Below, piece after piece: positions 9,507 to 19,113 of a DNA stretch of 64,000 nt. The notes below the pieces were generated by a model. The model worked only from the letters and a program-made list of their open reading frames with translations. It did not search any database and was not told the origin of the DNA. Each line of letters opens with the position of its first letter. Positions within the stretch are counted from its first letter, which is position 1. Location: assembly GCF_034262375.1 (NCBI RefSeq), contig NZ_CP139558.1, forward strand, positions 868,001-932,000, written 5' to 3'. The position numbers and the translations under genes were made by a program. The DNA comes from Mucilaginibacter sabulilitoris (GTDB lineage: Bacteria; Bacteroidota; Bacteroidia; Sphingobacteriales; Sphingobacteriaceae).

Positions 9507-12302
9507 ATGAAAAAAATTTACTTTCTGAGTTTCTGTTTTTTGATGTTATTTAAGTGGGGTTATGCTCAGCAAAATACCGCCATATCAATAAGTGTAAACT
9601 TTCAACAAGCGGGTATAGACCAATTTGTAACAGAACTCGAAGCAAAAACAGGCTATCACTTTTATTATAACCCTGCCCAGTTTGACAGTTTAAAAGTTAC
9701 TGTTCAGGTAAATAATAAGCCAATTGAAACTGTATTGACTGCTGCTTTTAAAAACACAGATTTTCACTACGCCATTTCTAACAGGTTCATATTCCTTACC
9801 CGGGGGCGCGAAATACAGCCTAAATTAGCTGCTGGTTTTTTCGGAAATAAACCCCAGGCTAATCCTCAAACTAATCAACCCGTAAGTCAGACTGTAACTA
9901 CTAATACTCCTGTTGCCGATTTTACCGATGAAAAAGAAAAGAAGGTTCCGGAAGCAACTACCGAAAATAAATTATATGAAATAGGTATAAAAACAAATAC
10001 CATTGAGCCAGGCAGGGCCACACTCTCTGGTTATGTACGTGATGGCAAATCTGGTGAATCAGTTGTAGGCGCCAGTATTTATGTTACCAACACCAAAACA
10101 GGAGTAGCTACAGATCAGTTTGGATATTTTACCATAACGCTGCCAAAGGGCAGGCAAATTTTAAGTATAAGAGGTATTGGCATGCGCGATACCCGCAGGC
10201 AAATTGTTCTCTATTCGGATGGTAAGCTCAATATTGAAATGCAGGAGCAGGTAACCAGTCTTAAAGAGGTGAAGATATCGGCTGAAAAAGTTGCCAATGT
10301 TCGTAATGTGCAGTTAGGCGTAAACCGTCTTGATATTAAAAGTATTAAACAAGTACCCACCGTATTTGGCGAGGCCGATGTGCTTCGGGTAGTGTTAACG
10401 CTGCCTGGTGTACAATCGGTAGGTGAGGCTACAACCGGGTTTAACGTTCGCGGTGGTGCCGCCGATCAAAATTTGATATTGCTGAATGATGCTACCATTT
10501 ATAACCCCTCGCATTTCTTTGGGTTTTTCTCTTCCTTTAATCCGGATATCGTAAAAGAAATAGAGCTATATAAAAGCAGTATCCCCGAAAAATTTGGAGG
10601 CCGTGTATCCTCAGTGCTGGATATAACTAATCGCGAGGGTAATAAAAAGAAATTTACAGGTTCGGCCGGGATTGGTTTAATTACCAGCCGCCTTAATGTG
10701 GAGGGGCCAATTATTAAGGATAAAACATCGTTTATATTTGGTGGCCGCGTTACTTACTCTGATTGGCTGCTCAAACTGCTGCCCGAAGCTTACAAACACA
10801 GCCAGGCTTCATTTTATGATTTTAATCTTGATATAAGCCATCAAATTGATGAGAAAAACAATATTTACCTTACCGGTTACATAAGCAAGGATAAATTTAA
10901 ACTAAACAGCGATACTGCGTATAGTTATAGTAACCGTAATCTCAATATTAAATGGAAGCATAATTTTAACGATAAGCTGTTTAGCCTCATCACTACCGGC
11001 ATTGATCATTATCAATATGATATTGCCAGTTTTGATAACCCGGTTAATGCTTACAGACTTAATTTTGATATAAACCAAACCAATTTAAAAGCTGATTTTA
11101 CTTATTATCTTAACCGTAAGAATACTGTTAATTTTGGCGTAAGCTCTATTTATTACAAATTGCATCCCGGCAACCTGCAGCCGAATAATGTTCAATCGTT
11201 GGTGGTGCCAGATGTTGTTCCGGCGCAGCAGGCCTTGGAAAGCGGTGCTTACATAGGCGATAAATACGATATTACCGATGATCTGTCTTTGAGCGTTGGT
11301 GTGCGGTATTCACTGTATAATTACCTGGGGCCTCAAACTGTTTATAATTATGCTCCCAATCTGCCCAAAACAAGTTCCAACTTTCTTGATAGTACCACCT
11401 ATTCAAAGAATAAAGTAATTAAAACCTATTCTGGTCCCGAATTCAGGCTTTCGGCCCGTTATAATTTGGGAGATAATACCTCCATAAAGGGCGGATACAA
11501 TACCTTAAGGCAATACATCCACCTGTTATCGAACACCACAGCCATAGCGCCTACCGATGTATGGCAATTAAGCGACCCCAATATTAAACCCCAGTATGGC
11601 GATCAGGTATCGTTAGGGATATATCATAATTTACAATCAAATACCATTGAAACTTCTGTTGAGGTTTATTATAAAAGATTAAGAGATTATCTGGATTACC
11701 GCAGTGGCGCCAACCTTGTGCTCAATCATCACATTGAAAATGATGTGCTGGGAACCGAAGGTAAAGCCTATGGTATAGAGTTTTTGGTTAAAAAAGCCAC
11801 GGGTAAAGCAAACGGATGGATAAGCTATACCTATTCGCGCACGTTTTTAAAACAGGATGATATTAACGCCGGCGAACTGATCAATGGAGGCGCATACTAT
11901 CCGGCTAATTTTGATAAGCCGCATGATTTTAATTTTATAGGTAATTACAGGTTTTCGCACAGGTTCAGCGTATCTTTGAATGTTACTTATAGCACAGGTC
12001 GTCCAATTACCCTGCCTATAGCCAAGTACTATTATGGCGGGTCTGAGCGGGTTTATTATTCAGATAGGAATGCTTATCGCATACCTGATTATTTCAGGTC
12101 CGATTTTTCGATGAATATTGAGGGTAATCATAAGGTACACCAGCTAACCCATAACTCGTTTACTATAGGCGTTTATAACCTTACCGGGCGCCAAAATGCC
12201 TATTCAACATATTTCACGCAGCAAGGTGGCGTAATAAACGGCTTTAAGCTATCCATATTTGCTAAACCCATACCATTTATTAATTACAATATCAGGTTTT
12301 AA
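9507..12302 (+). CDS. TonB-dependent outer-membrane receptor with STN domain
   Basis: Outer-membrane active transporter of 931 residues. The ATG at 9507 is preferred over an upstream TTG because it starts MKKIYF and a normal signal peptide (cleavage after YAQ). An STN domain follows (about 25-85, FVTELEAKTGYHFYYNPAQF), then a linker, a carboxypeptidase-regulatory-like domain (about 170-250, GYVRDGKSGESVVGASIYV), a plug (about 275-370, TGFNVRGGAADQNLILLNDA) and the beta-barrel, ending in an aromatic C-terminus (NYNIRF). An STN domain in receptors usually signals to an anti-sigma factor, but none is adjacent. DUF4249 lipoproteins follow 4 nt later, so this is a receptor/lipoprotein unit of unknown substrate. 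Confidence 0.92.
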   Translation: MKKIYFLSFCFLMLFKWGYAQQNTAISISVNFQQAGIDQFVTELEAKTGYHFYYNPAQFDSLKVTVQVNNKPIETVLTAAFKNTDFHYAISNRFIFLTRGREIQPKLAAGFFGNKPQANPQTNQPVSQTVTTNTPVADFTDEKEKKVPEATTENKLYEIGIKTNTIEPGRATLSGYVRDGKSGESVVGASIYVTNTKTGVATDQFGYFTITLPKGRQILSIRGIGMRDTRRQIVLYSDGKLNIEMQEQVTSLKEVKISAEKVANVRNVQLGVNRLDIKSIKQVPTVFGEADVLRVVLTLPGVQSVGEATTGFNVRGGAADQNLILLNDATIYNPSHFFGFFSSFNPDIVKEIELYKSSIPEKFGGRVSSVLDITNREGNKKKFTGSAGIGLITSRLNVEGPIIKDKTSFIFGGRVTYSDWLLKLLPEAYKHSQASFYDFNLDISHQIDEKNNIYLTGYISKDKFKLNSDTAYSYSNRNLNIKWKHNFNDKLFSLITTGIDHYQYDIASFDNPVNAYRLNFDINQTNLKADFTYYLNRKNTVNFGVSSIYYKLHPGNLQPNNVQSLVVPDVVPAQQALESGAYIGDKYDITDDLSLSVGVRYSLYNYLGPQTVYNYAPNLPKTSSNFLDSTTYSKNKVIKTYSGPEFRLSARYNLGDNTSIKGGYNTLRQYIHLLSNTTAIAPTDVWQLSDPNIKPQYGDQVSLGIYHNLQSNTIETSVEVYYKRLRDYLDYRSGANLVLNHHIENDVLGTEGKAYGIEFLVKKATGKANGWISYTYSRTFLKQDDINAGELINGGAYYPANFDKPHDFNFIGNYRFSHRFSVSLNVTYSTGRPITLPIAKYYYGGSERVYYSDRNAYRIPDYFRSDFSMNIEGNHKVHQLTHNSFTIGVYNLTGRQNAYSTYFTQQGGVINGFKLSIFAKPIPFINYNIRF

Positions 12303-12306
12303 AGCA

Positions 12307-13479
12307 ATGAACAGGGAGTTGACTTATATATATTGTTTACTTGCGCTTGCTTTAGCTACGGGGTGCAAAAAGCCATACAATCCTCCTGTGATTAGCTCTG
12401 ACAATCATTATCTTGTTGTAGAGGGAGTAATAAACAGCGGTAACGACTCAACCTTTGTTAGCCTGAGCAGAACGGTAAAAATAGCAGAAGATGTGCGATC
12501 GCAGCCTGTAATCAATAGCGCTGTTGCTATTGAGGGTGAACAAGGTGGTGCTATGTATGATTTGCAACCCCTGGGTGATGGCCGGTATTTTATAGGCCCT
12601 ATGCACCTTGATGCTACAAAAAAATATCGGCTGCACATTAAAACATCTGACAATAAGGAGTATGCTTCAGATTATGTAGAGGTAAAGGAAAATCCACCTA
12701 TTGACAGTATTGGTTTTACGCTAAAGAACAATACCCTGCAGATATATGTAAATACACATAATGCGGCAAACAATACGCGCTATTATCGTTGGGATTATGC
12801 AGAAACCTGGAGGTTCCATACCAAGTTTCAGTCAGATTATATAGTTGATCCGGTAACCAAACAGGTAAGAGGGCGTCGGCCCGATGAAGAGGTGTATTAT
12901 TGTTTTGCAGATGATAAATCGAGCAATATCATTATCGGTTCATCGGCAAAGCTTGCGCAGGATGTAATATATCAAGGGCCAATAACAACTATTCCGCGGG
13001 ATGCAGAAAAGATATCTGTAAGGTATAGTATCCTCCTCAAGCAGTACGCCCTTACTAAGGAGGGCTACCAGTTCTGGGAAAACATGAAGAAAAATACCGA
13101 GCAGCTGGGTAGTATATTCGATGCCCAGCCTACGCAACTGCAGGGTAATATCCATTGCATAAGCAACCCTGCCGAACCCGTTATAGGTTATGTAAGTGTC
13201 ACCAATACGCAGTCGAAAAGGATCTTTATTGATAATTCGCAGATACCCGACGATTGGCTTGTTAAATATCCTTATGACTGCGGTATACCCGATTCAGCAC
13301 GCTATTTTAATCCAAAATCGGGCATAGCAGAGGTAGACGCATTTATTGTTCGAGGAGGCGCAATTGCTTTGGAAAAAATGTATATACAAGGAGCTGACGT
13401 AGGTTATACTTTCTCTACAGAGTTTTGTTCAGTTTGCACCATAAGAGGCAGGGTTCAACAGCCGGCATTTTGGAAATAA
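12307..13479 (+). CDS. DUF4249 family lipoprotein, copy 1
   Basis: Surface or periplasmic lipoprotein of 390 residues. The ATG at 12307, 4 nt after the receptor stop, starts a lipoprotein signal ending in LATGC. The mature part reads KKPYNPPVISSDNHYLVVEG, the typical start of DUF4249 proteins, and contains paired cysteines near the C-terminus (YDCG, EFCSVCTIRG). DUF4249 genes usually follow TonB receptors, as here, and are thought to act with them in the outer membrane. The next gene is a close paralogue, so the pair arose by tandem duplication. Confidence 0.88.
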   Translation: MNRELTYIYCLLALALATGCKKPYNPPVISSDNHYLVVEGVINSGNDSTFVSLSRTVKIAEDVRSQPVINSAVAIEGEQGGAMYDLQPLGDGRYFIGPMHLDATKKYRLHIKTSDNKEYASDYVEVKENPPIDSIGFTLKNNTLQIYVNTHNAANNTRYYRWDYAETWRFHTKFQSDYIVDPVTKQVRGRRPDEEVYYCFADDKSSNIIIGSSAKLAQDVIYQGPITTIPRDAEKISVRYSILLKQYALTKEGYQFWENMKKNTEQLGSIFDAQPTQLQGNIHCISNPAEPVIGYVSVTNTQSKRIFIDNSQIPDDWLVKYPYDCGIPDSARYFNPKSGIAEVDAFIVRGGAIALEKMYIQGADVGYTFSTEFCSVCTIRGRVQQPAFWK

Positions 13480-13483
13480 TAGA

Positions 13484-14662
13484 ATGATAAAAGATAATTA
13501 TATATGTTATTTGATATTCCTGTTAGTTATGGCTACAGGGTGCAGGAAACCGTATAACCCGCCTGTGGTTAGTTCAGACAATCATTACCTGGTTGTTGAG
13601 GGTGTAATTAATAGCGGTAATGATTCTACCTTTGTTAGCTTAAGTAAAACGGTTAAAATTTCTGAAGATGTAAAAACTCAGCCTGTAACCGACTGCGCTG
13701 TCGCTGTTGAAAGTGATCAGGGAGGAGCTACCTATGATTTGCAATCGCTTGGCGATGGAAAGTATTTTACGGGCCCCATGCATCTTGATGTAACTAAAAA
13801 GTACCGCTTACATATTACAACTTCAGATCGTAAAGAATACGCGTCAGATTATGTAGCCGTAACACCAACTCCTCCGATTGACAGCATTGGTTTCGTGCTC
13901 AAAAATAATACGGTGCAGGTGTACGTAAATACACATGATCCGGCTGATAAAACAAGATATTACCGTTGGGATTATGCAGAAACCTGGAGATTTCATGCCA
14001 GGTTCAATTCTGATTTTTTAGTTGACCATGTTGCTAAGGAAGTAAGGGGCCGGCGTACGGGTGAAGAGGTATATTACTGTTTTGCAGATGACAGGTCAAG
14101 CAATATTATTATTGGCTCATCGGCCAAGCTTGCACAGGATGTAATATTTCAGGGACCTATAACAGCCATTCCGCGTGATGCAGAAAAGCTGGAATTAAGG
14201 TACAGCATACTGCTTAAACAATATGCATTAACCAAAGACGGCTATCAGTTCTGGGAAAATATGCGAAAAAACACCGAGCAGTTAGGTAGCATATTTGATG
14301 CCCAGCCAACACAATTGAAAGGCAATATCCATAATATAAATAATTCGGCCGAACCGGTTATTGGCTTTATAACCGTTACCAATACACAGTCGAAAAGAAT
14401 ATACATAGATAATTCACAACTACCTGATGACTGGATTGCTAAATACCCTTATGATTGTGGTATGCCCGATTCTGCACGTTACCTTAACCCTAAGTCAGGT
14501 GTAGCAGAGGTAAACGCTTATATTATTAACGGAGGTGGAATCCCCCTAGCAAAAATATTTGTGGAGGGAATCGCAATAGGATATACTTATTCTTCAGAGG
14601 TTTGTTCAGTTTGCACCATAAGGGGCAGGACTCAAAGGCCAGCATTTTGGAAAGATAAATAA
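13484..14662 (+). CDS. DUF4249 family lipoprotein, copy 2
   Basis: A 392-residue lipoprotein (signal ending in MATGC) that is very similar to its upstream neighbour over its whole length, sharing YNPPV.SSDNHYLVVEGVIN, the WDYAETWRFH segment and the C-terminal CSVCTIRGR motif. The gap to copy 1 is 4 nt and to the next gene 23 nt, so all four genes from 9507 are probably one operon. Differences are clustered in the signal peptide, the linker near residue 125 and the C-terminal third, which suggests divergence after duplication. Confidence 0.88.
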   Translation: MIKDNYICYLIFLLVMATGCRKPYNPPVVSSDNHYLVVEGVINSGNDSTFVSLSKTVKISEDVKTQPVTDCAVAVESDQGGATYDLQSLGDGKYFTGPMHLDVTKKYRLHITTSDRKEYASDYVAVTPTPPIDSIGFVLKNNTVQVYVNTHDPADKTRYYRWDYAETWRFHARFNSDFLVDHVAKEVRGRRTGEEVYYCFADDRSSNIIIGSSAKLAQDVIFQGPITAIPRDAEKLELRYSILLKQYALTKDGYQFWENMRKNTEQLGSIFDAQPTQLKGNIHNINNSAEPVIGFITVTNTQSKRIYIDNSQLPDDWIAKYPYDCGMPDSARYLNPKSGVAEVNAYIINGGGIPLAKIFVEGIAIGYTYSSEVCSVCTIRGRTQRPAFWKDK

Positions 14663-14685
14663 TACTAAACAACCAGGTATAGGTT

Positions 14686-17073
14686 ATGAGAAAACTTAGG
14701 GGAACTGTTAAAATTACAGCTTTATTAACACTGATTTTACTACAGTTGCATACAAACTGTATGGCACAGGCCATAAATCAGATATCAAAAAGTTTTGCTC
14801 AGTATCAGCAGGGAGTTGTGCAGGAAAAAATATTTGTCCATACAGATAAGAGCGCTTATTTACCTGGTGAAATATTGTGGTTTAAGATATACGATGTAGA
14901 CGCCAGTCATCATAAACCGCTTGATTTAAGCAAAGTTGTATATGTAGACGTGCTCGATAACAATAATAATGCTGTGCTGCAGGCAAAAATTGCCATGAAA
15001 AATGGTATAGGCAGTGGTTCATTGTATATTCCGGTATCATTAAGTAATGGTAATTATAAGTTTCGGGCATATACCAACTGGATGAAGAATTTTAGTCCCG
15101 ATTATTATTTTGAAAAAAATATCTTAATTGTTAATCCGCTAAAATCACCCGATGCGCCGTTGAAAGAAACGGTTGTGAGTTATGATGTGCAATTTTTTCC
15201 GGAGGGAGGAAATTTGGTGGCGGGTATTATGAGTAAAGTTGCTTTTAAGGTTACGGCGTCTGATGGCAAAGGGTTATCAGTATATACAGGAGCTGTTATC
15301 GATCAGCACAATGATACTGTAGCTCATTTTCGGCCACTAAAATTTGGGATGGGGAACTTTATATTTACGCCAGTTGCAAATAACACTTACAAAGCAATTA
15401 TCAAAACTGGTTTCAGTAATCCGGTTACCAAAGATTTGCCAATTGTAAACAGTTCGGGTTATGTAATGCAGCTAAAGGATAATGGTATGCAATTACAGAT
15501 TTTGGTAAGCACTACAGGCATTGCTGAGGGTGAAGTATATCTTTTTGCGCACACCCGGCAAGTGATTAAAGTAGCGGAAAGCACAAACCTTAATTCAGGC
15601 ACCGCCAGTTTTGTGATTGATAAAACAAAGCTTGGTGATGGCATATCGCAGATAACCATTTTTAATAGCGCTAAGAAACCTGTTTGTGAACGGCTTTATT
15701 TTAAGAGACCCAAGCAGCAACTGGTTATTGGAGCTGTTGCCGATCAGTCCCAATACGCACCGCGCAAAAAGGTAAGCTTAAATATCTCTGCTCAAAATAT
15801 ATCCGGTAATTCATCGCCCGTCAATTTATCTTTATCCGTTTACCGGATCGATTCGTTGCAGCATCCAGATGCAGACAATATTACGAATTACCTTTGGCTG
15901 AGGTCAGATCTGCGTGGAAATATTGAATCGCCCGACTATTATTTTAAGAACATTAATCCCGAAACCGAAGAAGCTATTGACAACCTGATGCTTTCGCAGG
16001 GATGGAGAAGATTTCAGTGGAACAATGTGCTGAACAACACCGCCCCTGTATTTAACTTTTTACCGGAGTATAATGACCACTTAATATCGGCGAGGATTGT
16101 AAATACGGCTACTGGAGCCCCCGCGAGAGACATAGTGGCATATTTGAGCGTTCCGGGAAAAAGAGTTCAGCTGTACGCCTCAAAAAGTGATTCTCTGGGA
16201 AGGCTGATATTTAACACCAAGCAATTATTTGGTCCGGGTGAAATAATTGCCCAAACAAATTCAGAACGGGATACTGCTTTTCGTATAGATGTTTTAAGTC
16301 CATTTTCTGAACAGTACACAAAATCTCCTGTGACCAAATTTAATTTAACTCCGGGTACACAAAAAGCTATAGAAGAACATAGCATAGCCATGCAAGCGCA
16401 AAATGTGTATACAGGTAATCAGTTAAAGCAATTTTATGATCCGGGAGTTGATAGCTCAGGATTTTATGGAAAACCATATAAAACCTACCTTTTAGATAAT
16501 TACACCCGTTTTACCACTATGGAAGAGGTATTACGTGAATATATAAGAGAGGTTAACGTTGTAAGGTCGCAGAAGAGATATCATATAAAAATACTGAACG
16601 ATAATGGTTTTTTAGACGGCGATCCCCTGGTTATGCTTGATGATGTGCCGGTATTTAATATAGATAAAGTAATAGCTATTGATCCGTTGAAAGTAAGAAA
16701 GCTTGAGGTAATGCGTGAAAGATATTTTTATGGTCCGTCAGTACATGAGGGAATACTAAGTTATACCACCTATAAAGGTGACTTGGGCGGGGTTGAAGTA
16801 GATCCGCATGCGGTTGTGCTTGATTACGAAGGCTTGCAACTACAACGTGAATTTTACTCGCCGGTTTATGATACCGATTTAGCTTCGAAAAGTAGATTGC
16901 CCGATTTTAGGAACCTGTTGTATTGGCAACCCAATATTAGCATCAGTCCGAACGGGAAAACCCAGGTATCATTTTACACGTCAGACCAAACTGGCGAATA
17001 CATCGGCTTAGTGCAGGGAATAACCACAAATGGTGAGGCCGGAAGCCAATATTTTAACCTCAGCGTGAAATAA
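14686..17073 (+). CDS. Large exported protein with MG2-like domain
   Basis: A 795-residue exported protein with a signal peptide (cleavage near CMAQA). The N-terminal part (QEKIFVHTDKSAYLPGEILWFKIY) matches the MG2 strand pattern of alpha-2-macroglobulin-like proteins. The middle contains further Ig-like repeats, and the segment around residues 480-530 resembles a carboxypeptidase-regulatory fold. The end has a plug-like stretch (DGDPLVMLDDVPVFNIDKV) and no transmembrane helix. Proteins of this type often sit beside TonB receptors and DUF4249 lipoproteins in this phylum and may act as surface accessory proteins. The role is inferred from context only. Confidence 0.75.
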   Translation: MRKLRGTVKITALLTLILLQLHTNCMAQAINQISKSFAQYQQGVVQEKIFVHTDKSAYLPGEILWFKIYDVDASHHKPLDLSKVVYVDVLDNNNNAVLQAKIAMKNGIGSGSLYIPVSLSNGNYKFRAYTNWMKNFSPDYYFEKNILIVNPLKSPDAPLKETVVSYDVQFFPEGGNLVAGIMSKVAFKVTASDGKGLSVYTGAVIDQHNDTVAHFRPLKFGMGNFIFTPVANNTYKAIIKTGFSNPVTKDLPIVNSSGYVMQLKDNGMQLQILVSTTGIAEGEVYLFAHTRQVIKVAESTNLNSGTASFVIDKTKLGDGISQITIFNSAKKPVCERLYFKRPKQQLVIGAVADQSQYAPRKKVSLNISAQNISGNSSPVNLSLSVYRIDSLQHPDADNITNYLWLRSDLRGNIESPDYYFKNINPETEEAIDNLMLSQGWRRFQWNNVLNNTAPVFNFLPEYNDHLISARIVNTATGAPARDIVAYLSVPGKRVQLYASKSDSLGRLIFNTKQLFGPGEIIAQTNSERDTAFRIDVLSPFSEQYTKSPVTKFNLTPGTQKAIEEHSIAMQAQNVYTGNQLKQFYDPGVDSSGFYGKPYKTYLLDNYTRFTTMEEVLREYIREVNVVRSQKRYHIKILNDNGFLDGDPLVMLDDVPVFNIDKVIAIDPLKVRKLEVMRERYFYGPSVHEGILSYTTYKGDLGGVEVDPHAVVLDYEGLQLQREFYSPVYDTDLASKSRLPDFRNLLYWQPNISISPNGKTQVSFYTSDQTGEYIGLVQGITTNGEAGSQYFNLSVK

Positions 17074-17227
17074 AAAAAAATAAATCAAGAAAAATAAAAT
17101 GGATGCGGAAATATATTTTTTTGCCGGTTTTTCCTGATATAGAGGAGATTGTATTTGTATAAAATAGCTATCCTATAATTTAAAAGAAGGATAAAATTAT
17201 AAGCAATAACTTTTTTTCAAAAATCAC

Positions 17228-17257
17228 TTGCGTAATATAAAAAGCTGCGTATATTTG
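17228..17257 (+). promoter_or_regulatory. Promoter of tRNA-Asp
   Basis: TTG at 17228-17230 and TATATTTG at 17250-17257 are 19 nt apart, an exact match to the Bacteroidota consensus. The -7 box ends 13 nt before the tRNA. Confidence 0.8.
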
Positions 17258-17270
17258 CAGACCCAAAAAC

Positions 17271-17344
17271 GGAGTGGTAGTTCAGCTGGTTAGAATACAT
17301 GCCTGTCACGCATGGGGTCGCGGGTTCGAGTCCCGTCCATTCCG
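17271..17344 (+). tRNA. tRNA-Asp (GTC)
   Basis: The acceptor arms GGAGTGG (17271-17277) and CCATTCC (17337-17343) pair with one G-T wobble. The anticodon loop carries GTC for aspartate, and the T-arm reads GCGGG-TTCGAGT-CCCGT. The discriminator is G and CCA is not encoded. Its 3' end lies next to a tyrosine recombinase gene, so it is the likely attachment site of the downstream element. Confidence 0.96.
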
Positions 17345-17841
17345 CTAAAAGAGCCGCAAGGCTACGCAAAACGCTTAAATCATCTGGTTTAAGCGTTTTT
17401 TTTTACCTCAAAATTGCGCAAAACGCCTCAGTATTTATGACTCAGCCGGTGACCTATTCGGTTCATTGGTATAAAATTCTACCTTGTCGCCAATCAACAC
17501 AATATGCTGATATTCAATGTGTTTAATCATAAATCAGAGCGCAAAATGCCTTAAATTTTATGATATAAATGGATATCAGGAGGCAATTGTATTTGGTGAT
17601 TCATTCCGTTTCTCAGGGTTACGGTTCCGATTGATCCGAGGGTTCGAGTCCCGGACGAAAAAGGCTCATTTTGGGTGTTTTGCGTTATAATCGGTGACTA
17701 ACCCAATCGGTCGGATTTTGGTCACCGAATTTCTTGTTAATGAGTTGATTTTAAATTACTTGTAGCCTAAATTTTTGCCTCAAAAAGGCTCAAACGGACG
17801 CAGTAATTAATCTTATTAGGTAACTTAAAATTATTGGTGAC
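17345..17841 (+). other. Probable att / integrase-binding region between tRNA-Asp and the integrase
   Basis: About 500 bp without a convincing gene. It has a strong terminator hairpin (17368-17399 plus T-run), a second copy of the tRNA T-arm core GGGTTCGAGTCCCG near 17639-17653 outside any complete tRNA, and repeats of GCAAAAYGCCT at 17366, 17418 and 17541 with an inverted partial copy at 17677-17683. There is also an inverted pair TCGGTGAC (17691-17698) / GTCACCGA (17721-17728). Such arrays are typical of recombinase arm-binding sites; this reading is inference. Confidence 0.5.
17368..17405 (+). terminator. Intrinsic terminator after tRNA-Asp
   Basis: AAAACGCTTAAA (17368-17379) pairs with TTTAAGCGTTTT (17388-17399) around an 8-nt loop, and the T-run continues to 17404. 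It ends the tRNA-Asp transcript. Confidence 0.85.
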
Positions 17842-19113
17842 ATGAAAAGCTCACAAAAGTTCTCAGTTTTAATCTGGACTGACAAAAGAAAAACAGATGC
17901 AAAAGGTAAAGTTCCATTATACGCGAGGATCACGTACCTGGGTAAACGCGCAGAAATTTCCATCGGCAGAAAAGTAGACCCTAAAGACTGGGATGCCCAG
18001 TCCTGCTATGTAAAGGGATCCGGTCAGCAAATTAAAGACCTTAACCAACGATTGATCGAGGTTACTAATGAACTTCAATCCATCTTTTATGAACTCCAAC
18101 GATCTGAGGATTTCGTTACAGCCGAAAAGATTAAACAAAAGTTTACCGGTGAGGGTGAAGTTCACCGGATGCTATTAGAAATATTTGATGAGCACAATGC
18201 GGGAGTTGAGGCCTTATTAAAGGAAGGCAAAGACTATGTGAAAGCTACGTTGACCAAATACAAAACGGTACGAAGCAAAACAGCAGATTACATAAAGCAT
18301 AAATACAAGAAAGATGACCTGTTCCTTGAAAATATCGATTATGCATTTGTATCGGGTTTAGAGATATACTTAAAGACGGAGCATAAGATTGAACATAACA
18401 CCGTCATGAGGTATATTAAAAACCTTAAGAAGGTTATTAACCTGGCCGTCAATCATAACTGGATGAGCCATAATCCATTCAATCTTTTCAAGTGCACTTA
18501 TAAAAAGGTAAACCGGGTTGTGCTTGAATGGGAGGAGTTGATTGCACTTGCCGAACATAATTTTAAAATGCCAAGGTTAGCCGAAGTGCGGGACACTTTT
18601 CTATTTTGTTGTTATACTGGTTATGCTTTTGTTGATGTAGAAAAACTGACGCCGCAACATGTGGTTACGAGGACTGATGATGTAAAGTGGATCATAACAA
18701 CGCGTACCAAATCTGATATTGAGTCGAACGTTCCACTAATCCCTCAGGCCCTGGATATTATTGAACGCTATAGCGACCATTCCGCCAGAATTGTTGAGAA
18801 CCGATTGTTACCTGTTAAAAGCAATCAAAAAATGAATGCTTATCTCAAAGAAATAGCTGATCTCGCTGGGATAGATAAACTACTTACTACCCACATTGCA
18901 CGGCATACTTTCGCCACCACAGTAACCCTGGAAAATGATGTGCCGCTGGAGACAGTTAGCAAAATGCTTGGACACACTAAATTTTCGACAACGCAGATTT
19001 ATGCAAAGATGAAAGACAAAAAGGTGAATCGGGATATGGACGCGTTGAAAAACCGGTTGCAATTCATGGGTAAAAAGCAGGAAGCAAATATAGAGGAGGA
19101 ACGAGCTGTATGA
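17842..19113 (+). CDS. Tyrosine recombinase / integrase
   Basis: Site-specific recombinase of 423 residues, of the type carried by Bacteroidota mobile elements. An Arm-binding domain (1-95, beginning SSQKFSVLIWTDKRKTDAKG) is followed by a SAM-like core-binding domain (about 105-210) and the catalytic domain. The catalytic residues visible are Arg250, His351 and Arg354 (HIAR), His378 (LGHTKFS) and Tyr387 (TQIYAKM), so the enzyme looks intact. It lies 500 bp after tRNA-Asp and reads away from it. Its stop overlaps the start of the next gene by 4 bp (ATGA), so the nuclease gene may be translated with it. Confidence 0.95.
   Translation: MKSSQKFSVLIWTDKRKTDAKGKVPLYARITYLGKRAEISIGRKVDPKDWDAQSCYVKGSGQQIKDLNQRLIEVTNELQSIFYELQRSEDFVTAEKIKQKFTGEGEVHRMLLEIFDEHNAGVEALLKEGKDYVKATLTKYKTVRSKTADYIKHKYKKDDLFLENIDYAFVSGLEIYLKTEHKIEHNTVMRYIKNLKKVINLAVNHNWMSHNPFNLFKCTYKKVNRVVLEWEELIALAEHNFKMPRLAEVRDTFLFCCYTGYAFVDVEKLTPQHVVTRTDDVKWIITTRTKSDIESNVPLIPQALDIIERYSDHSARIVENRLLPVKSNQKMNAYLKEIADLAGIDKLLTTHIARHTFATTVTLENDVPLETVSKMLGHTKFSTTQIYAKMKDKKVNRDMDALKNRLQFMGKKQEANIEEERAV

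Noticed and set aside
17299..17526. 75-codon frame overlapping tRNA-Asp
   Set aside because: It begins in the tRNA and crosses a terminator; the tRNA explains the sequence.
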